Position numbers and translations under genes: made by a program
Shown here: one piece after another, positions 1 through 7,374 of the stretch
How the letters are laid out: each line of letters starts with the position of its first letter
Numbering within the stretch: the first letter of the stretch is position 1
Source of the DNA: DASSNR01 sp036278935
Lineage (GTDB): Bacteria > Gemmatimonadota > Gemmatimonadetes > Gemmatimonadales > Gemmatimonadaceae
Length of the DNA stretch: 39,448 nucleotides
NCBI GenBank assembly: GCA_036278935.1
Contig: DASUKA010000051.1
Span: forward strand, 1-39,448
Direction of reading: 5' to 3'
The notes under the pieces: model-generated
Told to the model about the DNA's origin: nothing
The model's input: only the letters and a program-made list of their open reading frames with translations
The model's database searches: none

Positions 1-35
1 TGAAGCGTGAGTCACGCTTCAAGACCTGACCCCCA
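1..35. repeat. REP-like palindrome, cut by the window start
   Basis: Bases 1-10 and 12-21 form a perfect 10-bp inverted repeat around a single G at 11. The right arm continues as AAGACCTGACCCCCA to base 35. The matching left outer arm would lie just outside the window. The GTCAG/CTGAC and GGGG/CCCC ends are shared with the hairpin at 37104-37153, and the core is nearly identical to the one at 4471-4519. This is probably a dispersed repeat. Confidence 0.7.
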
Positions 36-51
36 CCGCCAGACGGCTCTG

Positions 52-100
52 TGTCTCCGTGGTGGATTGTGTGTCTGGAGCGACTCCAACTCCGGAGACA
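52..100. terminator. Nested stem-loop downstream of the mutarotase gene
   Basis: An outer perfect 8-bp inverted repeat (52-59 with 93-100) encloses an inner 5-bp hairpin (76-80 with 84-88, loop CGA). It starts 12 nt beyond the stop codon of the minus-strand gene ending at 113, so it could act as a terminator. There is no T-run. Confidence 0.4.
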
Positions 101-112
101 ATTCCCGGCGCG

Positions 113-1096
113 CTAATCCAGCGGGACGACGTGCTCCCCCGACCACCGCAGCGTCCATCGCCGCGTCTCGCCGGGCTCCAGCCAGTGCACGGCGTTCCAC
201 GCGCCGAGCGCATCGCTCAGCGTGTCCGGCGCGCCGATGCACGGGGCGAGCGCGAGGTGCGCGGAGGACCGGCGGCGGAACGGCCCCCAACCGCGCTTGT
301 TGATCCAGAGTCCCATGTTGGGCACGTCGTGCACATCGAAGGTCACGGTGAGTCGGGCGCTCCCCTCCTCCACCGCCGCCTGCCCCACCTTCATGTCGAA
401 GAACAGCGTGCACGCGTAGCGCTGGCCCACCGCATCCGGATGCGAGAGATCCACCACGCCAGCGGCCGTCCGCAGCCGCGGCCAGATGTGCTCGGCGTTC
501 GGTCCGAACAGCTCGATCCCCTGCTGCGCAAACACCCGGACGCGCATTCCCTCGGGCAGGAGCAGCCTGGTGGCGGGCGTAAGCGGCATGAGCGGCTGCG
601 CTGCCCAGAGAAAAGGCAGCCGCTCCGCACCCGTGTTCAACACCGCATAGCTCATCACCGCCGCGCCGGACGGTTCCACACACACCGTCCGCTCGAAGCG
701 GTACGGCATGCGCTCGCCCTCCCAGATGCACCGCGCACGCAAGGCGCCGCCGTCCGCGCCGCGCGGCTGCGTCTCGAGCGTGAATTCGGTGGAGCGGGAC
801 CAGAGCTCGCCGTGCTCGGGAAGCTCCACCCCACCGTAGCGAGGAATCCAGGTGGGAATCGTGCACGCCCCCACCGTGGGGAAGCACTCGTCATAGCCCC
901 CGCCGTCGGTGGCCACGGTGTACGGCGCGTCGTCGTCCGGCTGCCGCGCCGACACGGCCGGATTCTGCCAGAGCCACTCGCGGCCCGCCATCTCGAGCGA
1001 GATGATCCTGCCGCCGAGCGAGGGGGCGATGACCACGCGCGTCTCGCCGGCGCGCAGCTCGGCGGATCCGACCGGCTCGCGGGCGGTCTTTCTCAC
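113..1096 (-). CDS. Aldose 1-epimerase-like (galactose mutarotase fold) protein
   Basis: 327 residues. The sequence has the beta-sandwich character of the mutarotase-like superfamily: an early GGRIISLEMAG stretch, GGYDECFPTVG near the first quarter, an EHGELW motif whose His would sit at the sugar site, and MGLWINKRGWGP near the C-terminus. Such proteins bind or epimerise sugars; the substrate cannot be read from sequence. The frame stays open well upstream, but that part is antisense-frame noise inside ispH. The GTG at 1096 is preferred because it overlaps the ispH stop as GTGA, which implies translational coupling. Why a sugar epimerase-like protein is coupled to isoprenoid synthesis is not clear. 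Family-level call confident, function not. Confidence 0.75.
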   Translation of the reverse strand: MRKTAREPVGSAELRAGETRVVIAPSLGGRIISLEMAGREWLWQNPAVSARQPDDDAPYTVATDGGGYDECFPTVGACTIPTWIPRYGGVELPEHGELWSRSTEFTLETQPRGADGGALRARCIWEGERMPYRFERTVCVEPSGAAVMSYAVLNTGAERLPFLWAAQPLMPLTPATRLLLPEGMRVRVFAQQGIELFGPNAEHIWPRLRTAAGVVDLSHPDAVGQRYACTLFFDMKVGQAAVEEGSARLTVTFDVHDVPNMGLWINKRGWGPFRRRSSAHLALAPCIGAPDTLSDALGAWNAVHWLEPGETRRWTLRWSGEHVVPLD

Positions 1097-2307
1097 GCGA
1101 GCGCCGCCGGGTCGATGCCGCGGGTCATGAAGATGCGCGCTACCGCTTCGCCGATCTTGTTGTTCGGCGTACTGGCGCCCGCCGTCACCCCCACGCGCAC
1201 CGGCGCCGGCGCGGCCAACCAGTCCGCGGTCTCGATCTCCGCCGTGCCGCCGATCGGCCGGTGCCGAATCGCCCCCGTCTCCACGTTCAGGCAGCTCGCA
1301 TCCGCCACATGATATGTGGGGACGCTCTCCGCGCAGATGGCGGCCAGCGACATTGTGTTGCTGGAGTTGTAGCCGCCGATCACCAGCATCGCGTCCAGCG
1401 GCTCGGCCAGTAATTCCTTCACGGCATCCTGGCGCTCCTGCGTGGCGCTGCAGATGGTGTCGAAGGAGCGGAAGTGCTCGGCCAGATACGCCTCGCCATG
1501 CGCGCAGGCCATCGCCTGGCGCACCTCCGCGGCGATGGCCAGCGACTCGCTCGCGAGCATCGTCGTCTGATTCGCGACCCCGATGGTGAGCAGATCGCGA
1601 TCGGGATCGAAGCCCGGCGATGCCGCGCACGCGAAGCGCGCCAGGAAGGCACCGCGGTCACCGCGCCCTTCGATGTAATTGCACACGAGCCGCGCCTCGG
1701 CCATGTCGCGCACCACCAGGTAGTGGCTGCCCGGATAGCGCGCCACCTGCGAGGCCGTGGCCCGCGTCTCCTCGTGGTAATGCTTGCCGTGAATGAGCGC
1801 GGTAAAGCCGTCGCGCGCGTACCGCTCCACGCGCTTCCACACGTTGAGCACCGAGCCGCACGTGGTGTCCACCACCACGCATCCCATCGCGCGCAGCACC
1901 TCGAAGTCGTGCACGGTCACGCCGAAGGCGGGGAGAATGACGACATCCTCCGCGCGCAGTGCGCCATAGTCGAAGCCGTCAGTGCCGGGGGTGAGAATCT
2001 CCACGCCCATGGCGCGGAGCTTCGCGTTCACGTGCGGATTGTGGATGATCTCCCCCACCAGGCAGATGCGTCGGTCGGGGAATTTCGCGCGAGCCTGGTA
2101 GGCGTAGTCCACCGCGCGCTCCACCCCGTAGCAGAAGCCGAACTCGCGGGCGAGGCGCACGGTCACCCTTTCTGCAGACAGCGTGAAGTCGCGCTCGCGC
2201 AGCAGCTCGATCAGGCGAGCGGAGTAATCGCTCTCGAGCAGCGCCTGGACTTCGGCCTTGAGGCCGAGGCCCTTGCGGAAGTAGGTGGAGGTGTCGCCGG
2301 ACGGCAT
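1093..2307 (-). CDS. ispH: 4-hydroxy-3-methylbut-2-enyl diphosphate reductase, long form
   Basis: 404 residues. IspH (LytB) is the last enzyme of the MEP pathway; it reduces HMBPP to IPP and DMAPP with a [4Fe-4S] cluster. The three cluster cysteines are visible: C59 in EFGFCYGVERAVD, C150 in VVVDTTCGSVLNVW and C286 in DTICSATQERQ. The DTTC/DTICxATQERQ forms and the length of about 400 residues match the plant and cyanobacterial long type rather than the roughly 315-residue enterobacterial type. The N-terminus (TSTYFRKGLGLK) agrees with that subgroup, which supports the ATG at 2307 even though no clear Shine-Dalgarno is seen. The stop codon overlaps the next gene's GTG. The TonB-plug gene upstream ends 45 bp away and may be cotranscribed. 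Confidence 0.93.
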   Translation of the reverse strand: MPSGDTSTYFRKGLGLKAEVQALLESDYSARLIELLRERDFTLSAERVTVRLAREFGFCYGVERAVDYAYQARAKFPDRRICLVGEIIHNPHVNAKLRAMGVEILTPGTDGFDYGALRAEDVVILPAFGVTVHDFEVLRAMGCVVVDTTCGSVLNVWKRVERYARDGFTALIHGKHYHEETRATASQVARYPGSHYLVVRDMAEARLVCNYIEGRGDRGAFLARFACAASPGFDPDRDLLTIGVANQTTMLASESLAIAAEVRQAMACAHGEAYLAEHFRSFDTICSATQERQDAVKELLAEPLDAMLVIGGYNSSNTMSLAAICAESVPTYHVADASCLNVETGAIRHRPIGGTAEIETADWLAAPAPVRVGVTAGASTPNNKIGEAVARIFMTRGIDPAALA

Positions 2308-2352
2308 GGTGAGCGTAATGTAGCCCGGCGGGGGCGGGGAGGAAACGCGGCC

Positions 2353-3255
2353 CTACTTCACCCGTGTCCAGAGCAGGAGCACGCCACAGCCTTTTGACGT
2401 GTGACTGAACTGTGGCGGGGCCATCGAGGTTTCGGGATACCACTCCACGCCGGCCAGGTCCGTCACTGAGAATTGCGCCAGGTCGAAGGGCTCGACATCT
2501 CCAGTTCCTTTGAGAAAGGCGCGATTCGGCGGCGCCGGCGGGTGCGGCAGGAGCATGCCGTCGAGGTAGACGTCTGGTGGCGCTGGAGTTCGCTCACCAA
2601 ACTCCGTCTGGCAACTTGGCCCCGGTTCCAGCAACGCGAAGCGGCCCCTCTGAACAATGTTGATGCCGGAGACGTGCGAACGCAGCACGTTCGCCAGCGC
2701 CCGCGTGTCCTCCTTGCGCAGCACGCTGTCTGTGACGAACTGCCCGCTCGCGCTGCGCTCCCGCCGCTCCTCGAAGCCGCGCAGGTTCGGAGAGGCCGAC
2801 GGCACCGCACTGTGCGTTGTCACCTCAGGCAACCGGACGACGGGCGACAGCACCACCGTGACCGGCGCGGTATCCGCCGGCGAAATCGCTACCATGCGCG
2901 TCTGCATCTCATAGCCCAGCTTCCGGATGCGGACCATTCCCCCGCCGTCGGGAAGGAAAGTAAGAGCTATAGTGCCGGTGCTGCTGGTCTTCTCGGAGAC
3001 GCCGGTCAGGAGATTGATGACGTCGGCGCCTTCAACCGGTTGACCGGATTCGGAATCGAAAACGCCGAGCACGCGGTAGCGATAACGAGGGAGCGTGGCA
3101 GCAGCGTGAGCATTGGAGAGTGTATCGTGTGCCGCCCCGCGCGAAGTGGAGTCCTGCGCCGCGCTGCGGGTCGACGCTCCGATCACAAGCGCCGCCGCCA
3201 TCAGCATAAGCATGATCGCCCGGTGAATCCCCTGCAGACAGGATACATCACGCAT
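2353..3255 (-). CDS. Secreted protein with carboxypeptidase-regulatory and TonB-plug-like domains, no barrel
   Basis: 300 residues. The ATG at 3255 is chosen over an upstream in-frame start because AGAGAGGG lies 8 nt before it. An N-terminal signal ends near STRSAAQ. Next comes a carboxypeptidase-regulatory-like beta domain (about residues 50-135: RVLGVFDSESGQPVEGADV, then an extension rich in GYEMQTRMV). A plug-like segment follows (about 150-220: DSVLRKEDTRALANVLRSH), ending in a conserved-looking PPDVYLDGMLL block. TonB-dependent receptors of Bacteroidota and Gemmatimonadota begin this way, but here the protein stops before any 22-strand barrel. It ends with a Cys-containing CGVLLLWTR segment, so it looks like a stand-alone family rather than a truncation. 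Role unknown; periplasmic or outer-membrane location inferred. Confidence 0.7.
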   Translation of the reverse strand: MRDVSCLQGIHRAIMLMLMAAALVIGASTRSAAQDSTSRGAAHDTLSNAHAAATLPRYRYRVLGVFDSESGQPVEGADVINLLTGVSEKTSSTGTIALTFLPDGGGMVRIRKLGYEMQTRMVAISPADTAPVTVVLSPVVRLPEVTTHSAVPSASPNLRGFEERRERSASGQFVTDSVLRKEDTRALANVLRSHVSGINIVQRGRFALLEPGPSCQTEFGERTPAPPDVYLDGMLLPHPPAPPNRAFLKGTGDVEPFDLAQFSVTDLAGVEWYPETSMAPPQFSHTSKGCGVLLLWTRVK

Positions 3256-3434
3256 CGCCGTACCCTCTCTTTCAGATGACGTAGCCACCTACTGACGTAC
3301 CACTCCGCTTTCCCGTCCAGAGCTCGCTGCAACCGCACGAACGATACAGCAAGGCCGTACTACTGCCCAGCGTCGCACGGCGCAATGCCGTTCACGGGGC
3401 AGCCGGCTGGTAGCCGCCTCCCACGCCCTTGCGC

Positions 3435-3440
3435 TATACT
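3435..3440 (+). promoter_or_regulatory. Candidate -10 element (TATACT) of the LD-carboxypeptidase gene
   Basis: TATACT ends 8 nt before the ATG at 3449, so a start site 6-8 nt downstream would give a leaderless or nearly leaderless mRNA. No good -35 hexamer is seen at 16-18 nt, so the call is tentative. Confidence 0.4.
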
Positions 3441-3448
3441 CCTGCGCC

Positions 3449-4474
3449 ATGGCGGCTGTCTCTGCCGTCGCCCGCCGCCCTCTCCCCCCGATGCCTCCCG
3501 AGCCCGCCGACCCGCTCCCCCAACTTCCCCCGCTCCTCTGTCCTCCCGCCCTGGCGAAAGGCGACGCCATCGGCGTCGTGGCACCGTCGTACGCGCCTCG
3601 GCCCGGCTGGCTGCAGCGCGGCGTGAAGTCACTGGAGCGCGCCGGCTTCCGCGTGATCCTCGACCCCGAGATCGCCCTCGGCCGCCGCTTCACGCGCAGC
3701 GAGGACGAACGCCGCGCCGAGAACTTCATGGGGATGTGGCTCGATCCCGAAGTGCGCGCGCTCATCGGCGGCACTGGCGGCTACGGCGCGGTGCGCATGC
3801 TCCCCTACCTCGAACCGGAGGTGTTTCGCCTCAACCCCAAGCCATTCGTGGGCTATTCCGACGTCACGGTGCTCCACCTCTGGCTCATGCGCCGCGCGGG
3901 GCTGCGTGTCTTCCACGGTCCCACGGTGGACGACCTGATCCCGAGCATTCGCGACCCCACCATGGCCTCGCTGCTGGCCTCGCTCACCACTCCGCGCCCC
4001 ACCGCGCGGCTGGGCCGCGGCATCGCGCGCGTGCTGCGTCCGGGGCGTGCGATGGGGCGGCTCATCGGCGGCAACCTCTCACTGGTGCAACAGACCATCG
4101 GGACGCCTTACGAGGTGGATACGCGCGGCGCGATCCTCTTCCTCGAGGAGACGCGCGACCCCATGTCGGTGCTCGATGAGCATCTGGTGCATCTGCGGGC
4201 TGCGGGGCTCTTGCGCCCCGTCACCGGGATCGTCTTCGGCCAGCTCTCGATCGACCGTTCCGAGGAAGATGAGTTCGAGGACTTTCTCCTGGATCTCGTC
4301 TCCGATCTCGACGTCCCGGTGCTCACCGATTTCCCCGCCGGTCATGAGGTGCCGAACCTCACCCTTCCGCTCGGCACGGAGGTAGAGTTGGTGGCGGAGG
4401 ATGCCACGGGGTGGCTTGCCTACAGCGAGGACGCGCTGACGGCGGCGGCAGACCCTGAACCAGGCGCACGGTAG
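3449..4474 (+). CDS. LD-carboxypeptidase, peptidase family S66
   Basis: 341 residues. S66 enzymes cut the terminal D-Ala from tetrapeptide stems of murein fragments during peptidoglycan recycling, or process related amide bonds. The catalytic triad can be placed: nucleophile Ser137 in VGYSDVT, Glu233/234 in LFLEETRD and His299 in FPAGHEVPN. GDAIGVVAPSY near residue 38 is the usual N-terminal strand. The first 30 residues are Pro-rich and not part of the fold; there is no export signal, which fits a cytoplasmic enzyme. The stop codon lies in the left arm of a hairpin shared with the convergent transporter gene. It stands alone on the plus strand. Confidence 0.9.
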   Translation: MAAVSAVARRPLPPMPPEPADPLPQLPPLLCPPALAKGDAIGVVAPSYAPRPGWLQRGVKSLERAGFRVILDPEIALGRRFTRSEDERRAENFMGMWLDPEVRALIGGTGGYGAVRMLPYLEPEVFRLNPKPFVGYSDVTVLHLWLMRRAGLRVFHGPTVDDLIPSIRDPTMASLLASLTTPRPTARLGRGIARVLRPGRAMGRLIGGNLSLVQQTIGTPYEVDTRGAILFLEETRDPMSVLDEHLVHLRAAGLLRPVTGIVFGQLSIDRSEEDEFEDFLLDLVSDLDVPVLTDFPAGHEVPNLTLPLGTEVELVAEDATGWLAYSEDALTAAADPEPGAR

Positions 4475-4519
4475 GGACGGTTCTTGAACCGTGAGTCACG
4501 GTTCACCGCCTGGCCCTAC
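4471..4519. repeat. REP-like hairpin between convergent genes
   Basis: The 24-nt arms 4471-4494 and 4496-4519 pair as 10 bp next to a central G, then an 8-nt internal loop, then 6 bp (GTAGGG with CCCTAC). The stop codons of both flanking genes (4472-4474 plus, 4496-4498 minus) lie inside it. It probably works as a bidirectional terminator. The core differs from the one at 1-21 only by a G:C to C:G swap. Confidence 0.75.
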
Positions 4520-6751
4520 CGTTTGCAGCGGCCCGAGACGAGGGGCCGCCGCCGATGACGCGCGGTCGGGCTCGCGGAGCACATCGGGGCCGGCCACCTG
4601 ATGCCGCCAGAGCTTCGCGTACACTCCACGCCGAGCCAGCAGCTCCTCGTGCCGCCCCTCCTCCGCCACTCGGCCGCGGTCGAGCACGATGATCTTGTCG
4701 GCGCGCACGACGGTGCTCAGGCGATGCGCGATGACGATCACCGTCCGGCCCGCCCGCCGGAGCGCGGCGAGCGCATGATGCACGTACTGCTCGGAGATGG
4801 AATCGAGCGATGAGGTGGCTTCGTCCAGAATGAGAATATGCGGCTCGCGGTAGAGTGCCCGCGCGATCGCGATGCGCTGCCGCTGTCCGCCGGACAGGTT
4901 GACGCCATGCTCGCCGATAAGCGTGCTGAACCCGCCCGGCATGGCGTCCACAAACTCGGTGACGCCGAGTATGCCGCAGATGCCCAGCAGTTTCTCCATA
5001 TCCGGCTCCGCGTCACCGATGGCGATGTTGTCGATGACGCTGCCCGCAAAGAGGTCGATCTCCTGCGAGACCACGCCCACCAGACGCCGGAGGCTTGCCG
5101 TGCTCGCATGGGCAATGTCGTGATCGCCGATGGCGATGCGACCGGCGGCGACCGGGTAGATGCGCTGCAGCAGCGCGGCCAGTGTGCTCTTTCCCGATCC
5201 GCTCTCGCCGACGACGGCGGTGAGCGCCCCATGCGGAATGACAACGCTCAGATCGCGCAGCACCTCCTCGCGCGCACCATAGCGGAACGAGACATTCCGC
5301 AGCCGGATGTCCCCGGCCATCGCGGGGGTGAGCTCCAGCGTGCCCGGCTCCGCTTCCCGCTCCAGGTCGATGATCTCGAACAGGCGGTCGGCGGCGATGA
5401 GGGCATCCTGCATCGTGCGGTTCATCCCGACCAGACTGCCGATGGGCGCGGTGAGGTAGCCGAGGAGCGCGTAGCAGGACATGAGCGCGCCGGGCGTCAT
5501 GCCGCGGTCGATCACCAGATCGGCGCCCGCCCACAACATGATGATCGTGAAGAGGCGAGCGATGAGGTCGGACGCGCTGGCGGCGAAGATCGCCGTCTGC
5601 CCCGAGCGGTAGACGGTGCGGAGCAGCCGCACGAAGCGGGTCTCGGTCTGCGCATTGGCGTACGACTCCAGGGAAAAGCGCTTGATCGTCGCCACGCCGT
5701 TCAGCGATTCCACCAGCTGTGACTCCAGCTCGGCGCCCCGCTCCATGAGCTGTCGCTGATTCGCGCGGTTGAGCCGGTTGATGAGCCAATAGACGAGCCC
5801 GTACGCGGGCACCAGTCCGGCAACGACGAGCGCCAGACGCCAGGAGTAGAGGCACATGAGCGCGAACGAGAGCACCACGACCAGCACGTTCACCGCGAGT
5901 TCGAGCGCCACGTCGTTGATGAAGGCGCGGATCTTCACCGCGTCATTCACGCGGGAAATGATCTCGCCCACCCGCATGGTGTCGAAGAAGCGCTGCGGCA
6001 GCTGCAGCAGGTGTTGGTAGTAGCCCAGGATGAGCACGGCGTCGATGCGCTGCCCCGTGTGCAGGGTAATGAGGCTCTTGAGCGACCCGATATAGCAGCG
6101 CAGCACGAGGAAGGCGATCATCACCACGCTCATGAGATTGAGCAGGTTCCGGTTGGCGTCCACCAGGACGTAGTCCACCAGCTTCTGGACGTAGACGGCC
6201 GTGGAGAGCCCGAGGAGCGTGTAGACGAGCGCGCCCACCAGCGCCTGCGCCAGCACCGTGGCGTGGGGGCGAACCAGCTGCCAGAATCGCCGTAGCAGCG
6301 ACGTGCCGCGCTGCCCGGCTCCCACGTCGGCGCTCGGCGCGAGCAGGAGCAGGACGCCCGTCCACTGGGCGGCAAAGGCGTCGATGGTCATCCGGTGGAA
6401 GCGGCCATCGGAGGGATCCATGATGACGACCCGCCGGCGGCGCACGGCGCGGATGACCACGTAATGGTGAATCCCCTCGCGCACCAGCACGTGCGCGATC
6501 GCCGGCGTGGGAAGCTGGGGCAGATGCTCGACGGTCCCTCGCACACCCTTCGCCGTGAAGCCCAGGCGGGTGGCCGCCTCGAGGAGCCCCAGCACGGTGG
6601 TGCCGCCGCGGTCGGTGGATGCGTACTGCCGGATGCGGGAGATCGGTACCCGCGCGCCATAGTGGCTGGCGACCGCCCAGAGACAGGCGGCGCCGCAGTC
6701 CGTCATGTCGTGCTGCTTGATGCGCGACGCGCGCCGGAACAGGAAGGCCAT
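4496..6751 (-). CDS. Peptidase-domain ABC transporter (C39 peptidase, membrane and ATPase domains)
   Basis: 751 residues. This family exports peptides and removes their double-glycine leaders on the way. The N-terminal C39 peptidase has Q13 and Cys19 in KQHDMTDCGAAC, His96 in IHHYVVI and Asp112 in MDPSDG, so it is predicted active. The transmembrane domain spans about residues 155-445. The ATPase carries Walker A GESGSGKS (515-522), Q-loop Q563, signature LSGGQ (619-623), Walker B ILILDEA (D643/E644) and H-loop His676. An in-frame GTG at 6784 would overlap the upstream gene by 28 nt; the ATG at 6751, 5 nt after that gene's stop, gives the usual N-terminus. It is the last gene of the operon that starts with the leader peptides at 9352, which supplies its likely substrates. 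Confidence 0.93.
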   Translation of the reverse strand: MAFLFRRASRIKQHDMTDCGAACLWAVASHYGARVPISRIRQYASTDRGGTTVLGLLEAATRLGFTAKGVRGTVEHLPQLPTPAIAHVLVREGIHHYVVIRAVRRRRVVIMDPSDGRFHRMTIDAFAAQWTGVLLLLAPSADVGAGQRGTSLLRRFWQLVRPHATVLAQALVGALVYTLLGLSTAVYVQKLVDYVLVDANRNLLNLMSVVMIAFLVLRCYIGSLKSLITLHTGQRIDAVLILGYYQHLLQLPQRFFDTMRVGEIISRVNDAVKIRAFINDVALELAVNVLVVVLSFALMCLYSWRLALVVAGLVPAYGLVYWLINRLNRANQRQLMERGAELESQLVESLNGVATIKRFSLESYANAQTETRFVRLLRTVYRSGQTAIFAASASDLIARLFTIIMLWAGADLVIDRGMTPGALMSCYALLGYLTAPIGSLVGMNRTMQDALIAADRLFEIIDLEREAEPGTLELTPAMAGDIRLRNVSFRYGAREEVLRDLSVVIPHGALTAVVGESGSGKSTLAALLQRIYPVAAGRIAIGDHDIAHASTASLRRLVGVVSQEIDLFAGSVIDNIAIGDAEPDMEKLLGICGILGVTEFVDAMPGGFSTLIGEHGVNLSGGQRQRIAIARALYREPHILILDEATSSLDSISEQYVHHALAALRRAGRTVIVIAHRLSTVVRADKIIVLDRGRVAEEGRHEELLARRGVYAKLWRHQVAGPDVLREPDRASSAAAPRLGPLQTVGPGGEP

Positions 6752-6756
6752 GCCGC

Positions 6757-7374
6757 TCAGATGGTGATGCGGAAGGCGAGGCACTCATCAAGCAGTGCAT
6801 TCGCGCTCGCGGCCTCCAGCGCCTCAAGTGTGACGGTCTGGCGTACTTCCCGCTGCTGCTGCAGCAGTACGATGCTGGACTGCACCACGAGATCCGCAGG
6901 ATCGAGCGGCGGACTGAACGGTAGCGCCTCCTGGCTCAGCAGCCGCGCGGCGTGCAGCGCTGTTCCGGCCAGGGCAGGCACGGTCGTCACGTACGCGTCA
7001 GTCGAGGCGCTGAGCCGAGGATGCGTCACATGGAGGATGTAGCGCCGGCACAGATGTCCGCGCATCGGAATCCCCGAACCGGCGAGGGAGACGTGCGGCT
7101 CGCCGAGCGTCGCTCGCAGGGCACGGACCTGCGCAAGTACCTCCGGCGGGTCCAGCCGCCGCAGAACGCGCGCGGCGCGGTCCACCAAGTAGCGGGTTCG
7201 CGTCACACCATCGAAGAGGGTCCACTGCCCGCTCGCCTCGGTGAGCACGTGGCCGGCGGCGACATATTGCGTCTGCACCACCACGCTGACGCCGATGGCG
7301 ACGCGGTGGCGAATCATGAATGCCGCGGCGTCCGGCGGCGCCTGCGGCGGAAAGACCGACGCGCCCATGGTCAT
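6757..7374 (-). CDS. Unknown protein between fusion protein and transporter genes
   Basis: 205 residues, family not recognised. The ATG at 7374 overlaps the HlyD stop as ATGA and the stop is 5 nt before the transporter start, so the gene is firmly in the export operon. There is no signal peptide or membrane helix. The pattern is beta-rich: alternating hydrophobics in residues 20-75 (IGVSVVVQTQYVAAGHVL, then TRTRYLVDRAARVLRRLDP), a GHLCRRYILHVTHP strand pair around residue 107, and a helical C-terminus (RQTVTLEALEAASANALL). The order 'treated residue on a strand, D, linker, LDP, then xCRRYxL' is loosely like DUF4412-type beta proteins, but this is a guess. Immunity, peptide binding or transporter assembly are possible roles. 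Confidence 0.7.
   Translation of the reverse strand: MTMGASVFPPQAPPDAAAFMIRHRVAIGVSVVVQTQYVAAGHVLTEASGQWTLFDGVTRTRYLVDRAARVLRRLDPPEVLAQVRALRATLGEPHVSLAGSGIPMRGHLCRRYILHVTHPRLSASTDAYVTTVPALAGTALHAARLLSQEALPFSPPLDPADLVVQSSIVLLQQQREVRQTVTLEALEAASANALLDECLAFRITI

Noticed and set aside
113..1630. 505-codon reading of the mutarotase gene
   Set aside because: The first 178 codons run out of frame over ispH; the GTG at 1096 with its GTGA overlap is the better start.
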